Source: Pseudoips prasinana
Lineage: Eukaryota > Arthropoda > Insecta > Lepidoptera > Nolidae
Direction of reading: 5' to 3'
NCBI GenBank assembly: GCA_951640165.1
Contig: OX621253.1
Coordinates: forward strand, 16,634,001 to 16,698,000
Length of the DNA stretch: 64,000 nt
This document shows positions 1-10,220 of the stretch, piece after piece. Made by a program: the position numbers and the translations under genes. Below the pieces are notes generated by a model. The model saw nothing but the letters and a program-made list of their open reading frames with translations. It was not told the origin of the DNA and made no database searches. Position 1 is the stretch's first letter. The number at the start of each line of letters is the position of its first letter.

Positions 1-175
1 CACTAATTTTATAAAGCCGACAGTTAGTGAGTGTGTATGGTTGTTACTCTTTCACGCAAAAACTACCGAACGGCTTTTGATGGAACTTTGTAGTTATATA
101 GCTTATGTATATACAATTAACATATAGGCAATAATTTATAACGTTGACGCGGGTAATACCGCGGGGCACAGCTAA
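1..175 (+). mobile_element. Hel-A short Helitron, 5' tip outside window
   Basis: Non-autonomous Helitron-like element. The sequence begins two or three bases inside the family 5' end (ACTAAT..TATAAAG) and ends in the hairpin GCGGGTAATACCGC followed by GGGCACAGCTAA. A GC hairpin about 10 bp before a terminal CTRR is the Helitron 3' signature. It sits inside a tSINE-1 copy, whose tail follows directly. No Rep/helicase ORF is present, so it depends on enzymes encoded elsewhere. Confidence 0.75.
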
Positions 176-280
176 TTATCTATTTAAGTAAAGTTATTTG
201 GTTTCATAGTACAAGTTCTGCTTATTTTGGGATCAGATAGCCGTGTGTGAATAATGTCCCAGGATATGATTATTATTTTT
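176..280 (+). mobile_element. tSINE-1, 3' tail fragment
   Basis: Matches the 3' third of tSINE-1: TTTGGTTTCATAGTACAAG, CTGCTTATTTTGGGATCAG, then GTGTGAATAATGTCCCAGGA and a TATTATT tail. The tRNA-like head is missing, probably lost or displaced by the Hel-A insertion upstream. Confidence 0.7.
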
Positions 281-1376
281 CGAACAGATCACAATCCTGC
301 AAAATTTCAATGTGAAAATAATTATCCATGCTACCATCGTAACAAAACTACGTTTAGCGATATGAGAACAGTAATATATTTAAAGAAAAAAAAAGAGAAT
401 CGAAAATCCCCACAGACTTGGCTACGTGATACCAAAAATCTATGCAATTTTACAAAGATTTACAAAGTTTTAGTTGTATAAGGTTAGGTTGCATGAATTT
501 TAACGTGTTTTTTTCCAAATCTTCCCATTTAACAAGTCTCGTGTAAAATTTATGACACAAGCAACTATAAATACTCCTTATCTAGGAGACCTTTTGCATT
601 GCTACCAACTTTAAAGTAATAAAACATGATCCTGCAACACTTTCGCAGAGATAAGAGTTAAAATAAATAGACTACATAAATATTATTGTGAAAGTGTTTA
701 TTTATCTTAATTTTCCTATTTGTAACACTAACCACGTCAAAACAAATAAATAACTTAAAGAATACAGTAAGTCACTGGCCGTGTTATAGTCATTTCAATA
801 AAGTTGATGACTTTTACACAGATCACGCATAAATTTGATGAGTATGCAGTATTGGGTGCCAACTTAATTTGTTTTAAGACGTCTGCCAATTTGTTTATCT
901 AATACATATATTGAATACTTAAAGTCTCCCAGTGTAACAGGGACTTGCCGTTTGCGCTGGACATAGCAGTGTTCGGCCACGTACGCGAGCGGGAATGTGT
1001 GCGCACGCGCAGTCTAGTTATTTTTGTATATAACTTTATTAGCGATATATGTGTGTCCATTCCCACTAATTAAATTTAAAGCTTGTGTATTTGGTGACTG
1101 GCAAAGAATGGACCTATAAAACTACGCTTTTATATTTTATTATAATACATAATTTAATGAAGATCATAAGTAACTTTACTAAAATTCCTTCAGCATATTT
1201 TACTTAACAGTTATTGTAATGGTTTGTATCGATTGAGGTTTATTTTTATATCACTATATTGGCGAAGACACATTTGACCTACTCGATTATGTTATGTGGT
1301 TACCACAGCCTATGAAGCTTGCGAGACGCATGACACTCCGCGTTGACGTTGACAACTCTTTAGATAAGCTCAGGTA
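281..1376. other. AT-rich DNA without recognisable gene
   Basis: No ORF of interest. A small CpG-rich island at about 955-1015 (CACGTACGCGAGCGGGAATG, then GTGTGCGCACGCGCAG) stands out from the AT-rich background and is followed by a TATATAA string. It could be a fragment of a promoter-bearing repeat, but I cannot name it. Confidence 0.4.
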
Positions 1377-1512
1377 CAGATGCCAGCACATGAAGCTAAC
1401 CCAATCTGTCAAATTTCCCCAATTGAAAGTGATCCTTATTTCTTATGTGATAAAGTTGAAAATCTACAAAAGAAATTTGACAGATTGTGGTAGCTGGATG
1501 TGCTGGCGTCCA
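1377..1512. mobile_element. MITE-1 foldback element, copy 1
   Basis: Foldback MITE: the left arm starts CAGATGCCAGCACATGAAGC and the right arm is its near reverse complement, ending GGATGTGCTGGCG. The centre carries the family core (AATTGAAAGTG..CTTATTTCTTATGTG) in the opposite orientation to most copies. Both ends are flanked by TA, as in Tc1/mariner-type elements. There is no coding capacity. Confidence 0.8.
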
Positions 1513-1853
1513 TAAAGTGTACATTATAATATTTATCTATCTTAATCAGAATTCTCGTAATAATTACACGTATAGCATAACATAATTACCATGTTAGGTT
1601 ATTATATAAAGAATGCTTTTTGATTATAATTACACAACTTTTGTGCCAGTCTTAGTAAATTAGATTGTAAAATATACAAACCTTATGTATATACACTAGA
1701 TTACTATCTACACTTTGAAAGCAAGGATTTTTTTTGCAAGTAATTGCATAATCATTCAAGGACCGATTGTTTATAGGTTTATATATATATATGTAAGTAC
1801 TATAAATCTCAAGATATACCTTGACATAAACTCTAAGATAACTGTGTAATGTA

Positions 1854-2135
1854 CAGAAGCCAGCATATCGAGCTACCCCAATCAGACTAATATTATAAAG
1901 GCGAAAGTTTGTGAGTGTGTGACTGTGTATGTTTGTGATTGTATTTGTAATTAAATTTGGTATGGAGTTAGCTGACACCCTGGATTAGGCTATAATTTAT
2001 AAAGTTTAACGCGGGTAAGACCGCGGGGAACAGCTAGTCTGTCACATTTCTTTTATAAAGATTTTCAACTTAATCAGGTTCAATTTCAATTGGTGAAATT
2101 TGACAGCTTGGGGTAGCTTGATGTGCTGGTGTTTG
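1854..2135. mobile_element. MITE-1 copy 2, split by a Helitron
   Basis: The left arm (CAGAAGCCAGCATATCGAGC..CCCCAA) and the rest of the element (TCTGTCACATTTC to GATGTGCTGGTGTTTG) are separated by a 156-bp Hel-A copy. Removing 1882-2037 restores an ordinary MITE-1 of about 126 bp, flanked by TA. The break falls exactly between A and T. Confidence 0.85.
1882..2037 (+). mobile_element. Hel-A Helitron inserted at A^T in MITE-1
   Basis: A complete short Helitron: 5' TCAGACTAATATTATAAAGG, 3' hairpin GCGGGTAAGACCGC, end GGGGAACAGCTAG, flanked by A on the left and T on the right. Because the host MITE is known from other copies, both termini and the AT target site can be read unambiguously. It contains no ORF of its own. 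Confidence 0.9.
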
Positions 2136-2191
2136 TACACCAAAAAATAAATATGAGAAAAAAGGATAACAATATGTATCACATAATTATT

Positions 2192-2371
2192 GTACAATTG
2201 GCGGCCTTACCACTAAATGTGATTTCTTCCTGACAACCTAGGAATGAAGTGTGGAATAACTGTGTTGGGTTAGTTGTCAGTGTACACAAGTAGCTATCCT
2301 GAGTCTGGACGTATTTTGGGTCCGTGTATTATGTTTGTGAAGTGCCTGGTATACAGGGATTTACTAGACTA
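2192..2371. repeat. Decayed LINE 3'-UTR and tSINE-5-like fragments
   Basis: GTACAATTGGCGGCCTTACC matches the 3' untranslated region of the (TATC)n-tailed LINE seen near 51.0 and 62.1 kb. From 2296, CTGAGTCTGGACGTATTTTG, then GTCCGTGTATTATGTTTGTG and ACAGGGATT resemble the tSINE-5 body. Both are degenerate. Confidence 0.45.
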
Positions 2372-5300
2372 GTGCGGGTTTTTGTGTTTGTTGAGATCTT
2401 CAGCCAATAATATACCAAACTTATTCAAGGTAAAAAAAAGTTCTGAACTCAGTTTCATACCTAAGAAGCTAATCCGTAAATCCGATAGGAAAAACATCTC
2501 CTCCGGTAAGAATTTAAGCGTTGTTCCAAACCGAATTCCATTTTTGAATACCTTAATTTCAAATTAAGAATGGTATAAAAGCTGAATTTTATTTTTCCTA
2601 CGGATAAAGACAAAAAGAAAGAATTTCCTTATTTTTTATGCCAATGGCATTATCCGTTTATTCTTATAATAGGAAGAAAACGTCGGAACAAAGTCTGCTC
2701 AAATCTAAGGGCTCTTATGGTAATTTAGCTATCTAGTATCGTTGGCACGTTGCCATCGAATCCAGCACTTTCGATTTCATTTCTAGAACGCAGCTTCATC
2801 TTTGACGGCGAAGTGATTAGTTTAACTGCTTGGTATGTTAATTATGCATGGATTTTATTTATTTATTAATGTGGGTAGTTGCAAACTTATGCCACTTTAG
2901 ATCAAGCCGCGTTATAGGTAACTGTTGTCTGATGACTGGAACTAATATAAATTAAACGAACATAATTAATAATTATATTATATAATTAAGATTAAAAATA
3001 GGACTAAATGTGGATTTTTAGCATAACTCTATAGACTGTATAAACAGAGTGTTAAATAATATATTAAGTATATCAGTTATCTGGTTTGTATGTATGGTCT
3101 ATTTTACAGCATGTGCGTAAACATAGGCGCACCATCTATTACCTCATGAAGAGAAAGACATTACTATTATAAAAATAAAAAAATGATAAAGGAACATAAA
3201 CAAACAAGACAGACTATAAAGTTTTTTGCACTTTTATGTTTGTACCTATAAAATCTTTCGCGGTCACGGCTCAGATTTAACCGTGAGAATTTAATGGTCT
3301 TAAAATAATAAACTTAGCATGAATGCGAAACTAGATTCGCTGAACTTTCGTTGTAAAATAAATATTCGGTAAAGTGTGAAACGTGATTCACTCGACTAGT
3401 GTTCCGTTTATTGACCGACTTCAGAGATGGAGGAGGTAGATTTTTTTAACAACAGAATAATCCGAATATATTTTTTTATGTTTATTTTGGCTTTATAAAG
3501 TACATCAGTAACCACCGCTTTTTTGGGAATTTGATATGGGGATACATTACATACTACATTAAAATAATAATTCCTTAAGTATCCTGTCTTTAAATGATCT
3601 GTTTTGTTGACTTGTTTGAATGTGTTTGTTTTCCATTTATTTATTTTAGAATATTAAGAGCAGTAAGTAATATCAACTTTACGCCCTCAGGGTAAAGAGA
3701 AGGTTGGAAATTAGATAAAGTCATAACACTTTTTTTGGTCGGTATTTAGTTTGGGAAATCACCGTTAAAATATAATTAAATTTGTTAATTCCGCCGTTAT
3801 TGTTTTTTGTTCAATAATCTCAGTATTCGCCTATTCGTAACTAATTCCAAGTAAAAACAACCTCATAACATCCAATGGTCAGCAGCAGATATCTGACTGA
3901 CATAAATATTATTGTCCTTGGACTACAGAACCCCAAAACCATAAATCTAAATTGTACTCATAATTGTATTGACAGGTACCTAATAATTTTTAATATCCCA
4001 CTTTGGCTCTAAATTTAAACATACAATAAAATTTGCAACAGAACATTAAACATTTCGAAATTCAAATAAAGTCGATTAACTTTATCGATAGCATCTCCGG
4101 CCATCGCCATTAAATAACAAAGAATTTAAATGTCGAACGTGGCATTTTTGACCTTCGTTACATATTAATTGTTAAAAAAAAAGAAACCAAAAATATAGAG
4201 CAATATCCGACCTTCGTGGTTGATAATGAATGTGGGATAGTGAATACAATCGATTGTTATAAGTTTTAACCTGGCTGTATGTGATGTGACCTCGGCTTAT
4301 TCACAGTATTGTTGAAACAAAGAGCGGGTCATAATATTTTGCTTAGGTTAAGTGCTGCCAGATAATGACATAGGTGACCGCTTTGGTATTTCGCTGATAT
4401 TATTCCGGGTTGTATTTATTGAATCCTTGAAATCAACGTTGTTATTTAGCTAAAGAAAAAGGAAGAAAATAAAAAGTTTGAGCTACTCTAGTCATTAGTT
4501 TTTATGATTACAATCATAGTTTCCATGTATAAACATTTAAATACCAACATAAACTTTTTTTTTTTAACTCACTATTAAATAAGGAGATTATAAAATCGAC
4601 TTTATGACTTTTTCTTTGTATTTATGTTACGCGATTCTTTTCATTTCGGTTCTTGTGATATTTTTTTAAACGATTGGGAATCCTTACGGAATAGTTCTTT
4701 ATAAATTTTGTTCCAATTGGTTGGCTTCAAGAAAAGTTGAAGTGGGTTTTTTTGTACAATAACAAATATAGTTTCAGCTAGGCAAATTTATTGATCGTGC
4801 TGTTTTTCAGAGGTCATAAGGAAATAGTCATATTTATTGTACAATATCCTTCCATTCTGGCAAAATATACATAATTATTTCCAAATAAGTACTATTATTT
4901 GTTATTTTCGACCTAAGTGTTTATAATCTTCTATAAAAGACTGAACTCTGACGGAGCAAAGACATCACGCATGTAAACTATATATAACTACATATTTTAC
5001 CTATTAAAGTTGAACCATGGTATCACGAACCTACGAGATAAAAGGCTCAAGATATATAGAATTATTTTGTGGACGATTAAAAAAATATCAAGCGCAGCAG
5101 GAAAAGAAAAACATGTCTGTGGAAAAATACAGAAAAAATATTCTTGGAGTACTTAATAATGTAGTAAGTCAACTTTATGATGAAAAATGAGCCAAGTTCC
5201 ATTTACCGTCGTTTTCCAGAACATAAAGTACGAAAATGCTCAGAATTCTTACTTAAACCTTAATTACTAGTAATTAGATACTACGGTTCGCTTGGAAAGC

Positions 5301-5918
5301 TTATGAAGTCATATTTTTGTCTGCGAATGTACTTAGTAGGAATAAAACTTTTGTTGAGGATTGTTTCTGTATGAAATGTTCTTTATTTAAACGAATTATT
5401 TATTATATTAATAAATTAAAAGGAAAATGTAGTCATTTCGATTATAATTGTTCCTTTTTTGAACTTGTTTATATGAAAAGCGTTACTATGATATTTTGTC
5501 AACCGATTTTAATACATTTTAATGTGCACCACGTGAGTCTAAAACAAATTGGTTTTGCGACTTGCCGTAGTTTGGATAGATGCTTGTGTGACACACTGGA
5601 ATTCTGTATTTATAAAGTGAAAAAAGCTTATTAAGCGGGGTTGTGCACTTTTTTGGGATGGGTAAAAAATGTTAAACTCGCTGCAGGACTCGTGACCTGA
5701 TCGAATATTTGTAAGACGCAGGGTCTTTTTTTATTCACACTGGCCGTTTATACTCTCACATGACCGCAGCATTTGAAATTTGAAAATTTGTAATTTTATT
5801 TTTAATTAATGTAATTTAAACAAGCTAATCTTTATATTTCGCATGTGGTGTTACCTGTAACTGGTTACTACACAAGAAAACGTATTGTGTAAGTTAAGAT
5901 ATACCAAACTCAAAGGAT
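2372..5918. other. 3.5 kb of AT-rich, largely unique DNA
   Basis: No recognisable gene, RNA or complete repeat. A 105-codon open frame at 5317-5634 has no recognisable domain and the codon use of random AT-rich sequence, so it is not called. At about 3417 a short GACTTCAGAGATGGAGGAGG resembles a dispersed lepidopteran repeat edge. This is the longest stretch without a mobile element in the window and could be intronic or intergenic host DNA. Confidence 0.5.
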
Positions 5919-6365
5919 AATGCTCAAAAAAAACCCAGGCCCCGGCGCAAACGGTACATATCTCAAATTCTTAGTATAAAATAGTACTTTCATACTAAAA
6001 AAAAATATAGCCAAAAATTCGTTTTTAAACGTAATATTTTGCTAATCCTTTTTTCGTAAAAGTAATTTTTAAATAGAATTATTTAATGGAAATATGTATA
6101 TACATATATTTTAACATACTACGCTAACCATTATAATATTCTCAGTGGTTGTTGCAAGGCGGAGACGCACTGTAAAGAAAGATTTAATTAAAAAAAATCA
6201 CGTTTTTGAAGCTCCTTACATAAAACAACTAGCAATTTATGACATTTAAAAAAAGATTTTGGTAATGCCCCCTACTGAATATTATGTCACATATAAATAC
6301 TTAAAATCTGAGATACATTTTATTTGCGCCGGGCCTGGGTTTTTTCCCCATACATTGTGAGCATT
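5919..6365. mobile_element. 447-bp inverted-repeat element (MITE-like)
   Basis: The ends are inverted: AATGCTCA then AAACCCAGGCCCCGGCGCAA and GTACATATCTCA on the left; on the right TGAGATACATTTTATTTGCG, CCGGGCCTGGGTTTTTT and TGAGCATT. A GC-rich terminal block in AT-rich DNA makes the pairing unlikely to be chance. The outer and inner parts of the right arm are separated by about 12 extra bases. No ORF. The superfamily is not identifiable from sequence alone. Confidence 0.65.
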
Positions 6366-6802
6366 GTTCTTTAATTTGTAAGCAATTGTTGATTAACCTA
6401 AAAAACAAAAAAATGCCCTTATTAGTCGCAGATAATATTCTTCGAGTCTTAATTTTCTTTTCAATAAGATTGGTCGATGATAAAATTGTCTAAATCACGA
6501 TGCGACTGTACTGCATACACTGTATGTGAATAAAAGTCAAGTCGTGACATTGCCCTAAGGACTGATTCACATTTTGTTAAATTGAAAGTGCAAGTTTAAG
6601 TTGATTAGTTTACACTTTTTTTGAAGTGATATGTAATATATGTCCATTCACAAAGCGTTTACTTGAAATTTTATTGAACACATGCTGCTAGAGAAGGACT
6701 CATTACAGTAATGGGTAAAATTAAGTTAGAACTAGCAATGAACAAAACCCTCTCCCAAAGATCATTCATTTGGGTGGGATATGCTTTAAACAGCAGCTTG
6801 GA
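6366..6802. other. AT-rich gap
   Basis: Nothing recognisable; no repeat end or coding signal. Confidence 0.4.
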
Positions 6803-6919
6803 CCCCTACATGATAGACCGATGGTCATGTGAGGGAAGTCGCTGGATGCGGGTAGCGCAAGACTGGCAATTGTGGAGATCTTTGGGGAAGGCCTTTGTGG
6901 GAGGGTTATGATGATGATG
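6803..6919 (+). mobile_element. RTE LINE 3'-end fragment
   Basis: Homologous to the last ~115 bp of the RTE LINE at 24.0-25.1 kb (CCCCTACA..GATAGACCGATGGTCATGTG, GCTGGATGCGGGTAGCGCAA, TTGTGGAGATCTTTGGGGAA) with an ATGATGATG tail. Heavily 5'-truncated and non-coding. It runs directly into an RTE-SINE copy in the opposite orientation. Confidence 0.75.
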
Positions 6920-7066
6920 CCATAATCACCACGTTTAGCAGTTGGGTTAACGATCCCAGTACGGTAGTTGTCGCACTGAGAGAAACCCTGTTGCCCGTTC
7001 TCTGGTAGATATTGTCTCCGGACAAGTTCTAAAGCACCCACGTGACGAGATGGGGTCTCGATATTC
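6920..7066 (-). mobile_element. RTE-SINE, partial, reverse orientation
   Basis: Reads on the minus strand as the RTE-SINE body: CGAGACCCCATCTCGTCACG, then the CCAGAGAACGGGCAACAGGG block and AACCCAACTGCTAAACGTGG. The family 3' segment (GTCCAGCAGTGGACG) is missing at the junction with the preceding RTE fragment. Confidence 0.65.
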
Positions 7067-7886
7067 GCTGGTAGAACCGTACGGTATAGAGAATAGGCCT
7101 TTTGTCTAGTATTACAACGGCTTATAGTAGTGGTAGTATTGCGGCGGTTGTACCGGTACTATACGTAAAAAAAAAAATGAAATCTGTTATGTACACACAA
7201 CTTTCTGTTATTTTTCTATCACTATTTTAACTAACCAATTTAATTTACTGTAGTTTAGTAAAGTCCATATCTAGCAGCTTTGGTGTATCCTCTGAAAATT
7301 AACATTAACTAAACACTGTCTGAATTGAACCTTATGTAAAACATTATATGGATTACTTCAACTGATACTGTTACTATTCAAGCATCCTAACATCGCATAT
7401 CTACATATTTATGCGTTATTAATTTTATCAAATTGCACACAGCGCCTTAAATACTGCTTTTAGAATCCAAACACGTTTTCTTTTAGAAGTAAATCTCCAC
7501 ACTAGTCAAAATGGTATTAACTAGTATTAGATTCTATTGTTGTGGTAATTTCGTAGACCAAGGGTCTATGCCCTCATTGAAGGCTAGACAGAAGAGAATG
7601 GGATTGGCACTATCAGAGTTTTGTATCAGCACGTATTTTCTGTTTCACGAGAAAATTTCAAACTAATGCAATTTTTGATTTTCAGGGGCTTTTTCGTATT
7701 TTTGTTTTTTAAAACTGTTTGTAGTTCTAATATTTAAGATTTTCAAATTTTTGGTTTACCTACGTGACGCAACCAGAAAAAATGCCAAGGGTCATATCAT
7801 CATTGATCAATCTCCCATCCCATTTAGACAAAGTGTAAAGAAACTTGGTTTGCACATTGAAACCACTCTTGGGGACTATGCACTCC
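7067..7886. other. AT-rich gap
   Basis: No gene or named repeat. Only simple AT-rich sequence and a poly(A) run near 7168. Confidence 0.4.
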
Positions 7887-8034
7887 ACGTTTTTTAAACG
7901 CGCCGTTGACGCGCGTTTGTAGCGAAACAGACGCGATACGCACGTAAGTAAGTCAGATGCAGGCTCTGTAGGATAAAAGCGCGCCGTTGACACGCGTTTG
8001 TAAAACGCGCGTCTACGGCGCGTTTAAAATACGT
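7887..8034. mobile_element. CpG-rich 148-bp foldback element
   Basis: The left arm (ACGTTTTTTAAACGCGCCGT, then TGACGCGCGTTT) is the reverse complement of the right arm (AAACGCGCGTCTACGGCGCG, then TTTAAAATACGT) over 32 bp with two mismatches. An extra direct copy of the inner arm (GCGCGCCGTTGACACGCGTT) lies at about 7977-7996. The extreme CpG content contrasts with the surroundings. Probably a MITE; class unknown. Confidence 0.65.
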
Positions 8035-8317
8035 GTTGGGCACAGGCTCTTAGTTGTATGAATAAGTCAGCCAGTCTAATTTACATTTTGCGGAGTCTCT
8101 ATCATCTCAAAAACTTCCTTCCATCTGAAATTAAAGTTTTGTTTTTTATTTTTTTTTCTATGGTTCTCGTTTAGTCCTTTTCTCTGCATCACCCCAAGAT
8201 TGACGAACAGAGAATGCTTTCGGAATTAAGTCCGCCTTTGTAAATGGTTGTGCATAAAGTTTAAAAATAAAATAATTAAATAAAACCAACCATATGATGT
8301 TTAAGACAATGACATTT

Positions 8318-8392
8318 ACGGGCCTGTTGTTATGGTTGGCAAACGCTTGCTGAAAAGCAAGCATCTTCTCCAGCGTGAAAACGCTGGAGAAG
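8318..8392 (+). repeat. tSINE-1 head stub ending in two perfect hairpins
   Basis: A tSINE-1 head stub (CGGGCCTGTTGTTATGGTTG) stops at the first hairpin. Hairpin 1 is GCTTGCT-GAAA-AGCAAGC (8345-8362). Hairpin 2 is CTTCTCCAGCGT-GAAA-ACGCTGGAGAAG (8365-8392, 12-bp stem). Both stems are perfect and both loops are GAAA. Confidence 0.7.
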
Positions 8393-8565
8393 AATTAGGG
8401 GTCACTCCAATATACCTTTTCATTTCAACAGATTCGAAATTAACGCTGTAGGAGATGAACGAGAGACAGACACACGTGTATATTTGGCCAAAAATCCTAG
8501 AATGGGTGGGATTTGTGTGTGAAATCTTTTTAGACCTCTATAAATCCCGACGAAATAAACACAAG

Positions 8566-8596
8566 ACTTATCGCCAGCCGTCCCTTGGCGATAAGT
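8566..8596. repeat. Perfect short hairpin
   Basis: ACTTATCGCC pairs with GGCGATAAGT, extended by one A-T pair, around a loop of about 9 nt. No gene or terminator context. Confidence 0.5.
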
Positions 8597-8740
8597 TTAG
8601 GGTTGGCACTTTTAAACTTCGTATTATACATGACTTTGTAGTATGTTAATACGACTAACATAGACTAATCTTTAGACCTTTGTACTGTGGAGGCAGTGGT
8701 GTCGAATTGTTAAAACAATTTAATTTTTGTGGTGATATAT

Positions 8741-9006
8741 GCTGAATGGTGACGCTGGCGAATATCAGACAGAATATCATCACCCCATCTCATCCCGTGG
8801 GCGGGTAGAAGTCAACGCGAGGGAGTGCCATCCAAAAGACGGTCAGCAGTGTCTCTCTGAATGCTATTATCATCATACTGCGATCGCCAACCCGTCTACC
8901 AAGCGTGGCGATTATGACATATCCCCCAAAATAATTCTTGGGGGAGGCTTTTTTCCAGTGTTGGACTTTTTATAGCTGTTATGATGATGATTATGATATG
9001 ATGACG
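8741..9006 (+). mobile_element. RTE-SINE, full-length but diverged
   Basis: Shows the RTE-SINE order: GCTGAATGGTGACG, AATATCATCACCCCATCTCA, TCCCGTGGG, ACTGCGATCGCCAACCCGTC, GCGTGGCGATTATGACATAT, TTGGGGGAGGCTTTTTTCCA and a degenerate ATGATGATG tail. There is no coding potential. The CCAGCAGTGGACG motif typical of the 3' end is altered here. Confidence 0.75.
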
Positions 9007-9091
9007 ATACCGCCAAGTTTTGCACCATAGACTTTTTGAATTCCAACTGCTTACCCATCTGCCATCCCGCACATCATCTCTCGTGTTGGTT

Positions 9092-9125
9092 GGATAGGCC
9101 ATAGTCCACCGACTATGGCCTATCC
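9092..9125. repeat. 15-bp perfect hairpin with 4-nt loop
   Basis: GGATAGGCCATAGTC, loop CACC, GACTATGGCCTATCC. The stem is uninterrupted. It lies just beyond an RTE-SINE remnant. Confidence 0.7.
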
Positions 9126-9304
9126 CATCTCATTGTGAGACGAGGCCTTGTCCGGAAAGAATACCTAATCAGCCCACTACCGTCGGGTTGATTACAAAAT
9201 ATAATGTTGTTATATTTAGCAGCAGTACCGTTACGGCACTGCGTTCAATTGCAAATGATTTGGCATATTATCTTATTTTGGTATACTTTCTCGTTGTTGT
9301 TACT

Positions 9305-9572
9305 GCCTCGTTGGTCTAGCGGCAGCTTGTTCACCCGCAGAGAACGAGGTCCTGGTTTCAAATCCTGGGTCGGGCCAAAAGTGATTGTGGGACGTTATAG
9401 TAAAAAGAAAAAATCTCAGCATCAGCACGAAATCTGGGTGTTAACCCCCGTGCCTCGGAGAGCACGTAAAGCTGTCGGTCTCGTACCTGACCTCTTTTCG
9501 GTCGTGTCGCTAGGCGTCAGAGCGAGACTGGCTGCCGTGGCCGAAATTCGGCTAGGAGGACATTATTATTAT
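9305..9572 (+). mobile_element. tSINE-4, internally deleted
   Basis: tRNA-like head GCCTCGTTGGTCTAGCGGCA (A box region) with a T-loop-like GGTTTCAAATCC, then the tSINE-4 body (GTGCCTCGGAGAGCACGTAA, CTCTTTTCGGTCGTGTCGCT) and 3' end GGCCGAAATTCGGCTAGGAG followed by an ATT tail. Compared with the copy at 60.2 kb it lacks about 90 bp between AGGCGTC and the 3' end. A read-through ORF over it is not a gene. Confidence 0.8.
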
Positions 9573-9730
9573 ACTTTCGTTTAACACTACGACCTCTGAG
9601 GACCTCTTTTTCATTCAATCTTACATTTTGTGCCTCTTCTTGAGCCCATACGAGTGACATAGTTCTCACTGTGACAATAAAGTTTCTAACACTGTCACGA
9701 TAACAAAGTGGGCTGCATTTATGAATAAAT

Positions 9731-10220
9731 ATCTTGAGACAAATTGTAAACTGCCATATGAGCCTAAACTAGGCAGAGTTGTACTATTGCAACCAGACAA
9801 CTGATAATCATACTTATATATTTCTAAAAACATACATATGTAGGTACCTACATATCACACTAATATTATAAATGCGAAAGTTTGTGAGTGTGTATGTTTG
9901 TTACTTCTTCACGACTTAACGGCTGGAGCGATTTTAATAAATTTTGGTATGCAGTTAGCTGACACCTTGGATTAACACAAAGGCCATAATTTATAAAATT
10001 TAACGTGGCTAAAACCGCGGGGCATATTATAAATGCGAAAGTTCGTGAGTGTGTGAGTGTGTATGTTTGTTACTTCTTCACGTCGGGCACAGATAGTTAT
10101 AGATAAATTACACCCAGACGCAGAAAAATTATTCGTGCTCATCATACCAAGATTTGTCTTGGGTGGGGAACAAGTCCACGACCTTTGGCTTAGCAATCAG
10201 TTTCACTAATCACCAGGACA
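9731..10220 (-). mobile_element. tSINE-2 split by Hel-A sequence
   Basis: The 3' end lies at the left (ATCTTGAGACA, ACTAGGCAGAG) and the tRNA-like head at the right (GACCTTTGGCTTAGCAATCA, ending near CACCAGGACAG). The continuous SINE is interrupted by 9855-10096. After removal, ACATA joins TTATAGATAAATTACACCCA, as in intact copies. Confidence 0.75.
9855..10096 (+). mobile_element. Composite Hel-A: one copy plus a second 5' end
   Basis: Begins TCACACTAATATTATAAATG and runs to the 3' hairpin GTGGCTAAAACCGC and GGGGCATA. A second Hel-A 5' portion (TTATAAATGCGAAAGTTCGT) then starts and ends at GGGCACAGATAG next to T. Two 5' ends thus share one terminal end, probably through insertion of one copy into another or a template switch. 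Confidence 0.7.

Noticed and set aside
5317..5634. 105-codon open frame in AT-rich DNA
   Set aside because: No recognisable domain, A/T-biased codons and no splice or repeat context; within the range expected by chance.
8365..8392. Rho-independent terminator
   Set aside because: No U-tract follows the stem, no upstream gene, and the DNA is eukaryotic.
9204..9584. 126-codon plus-strand frame
   Set aside because: Runs through a tSINE-4 copy; the same sequence in other copies is not open.
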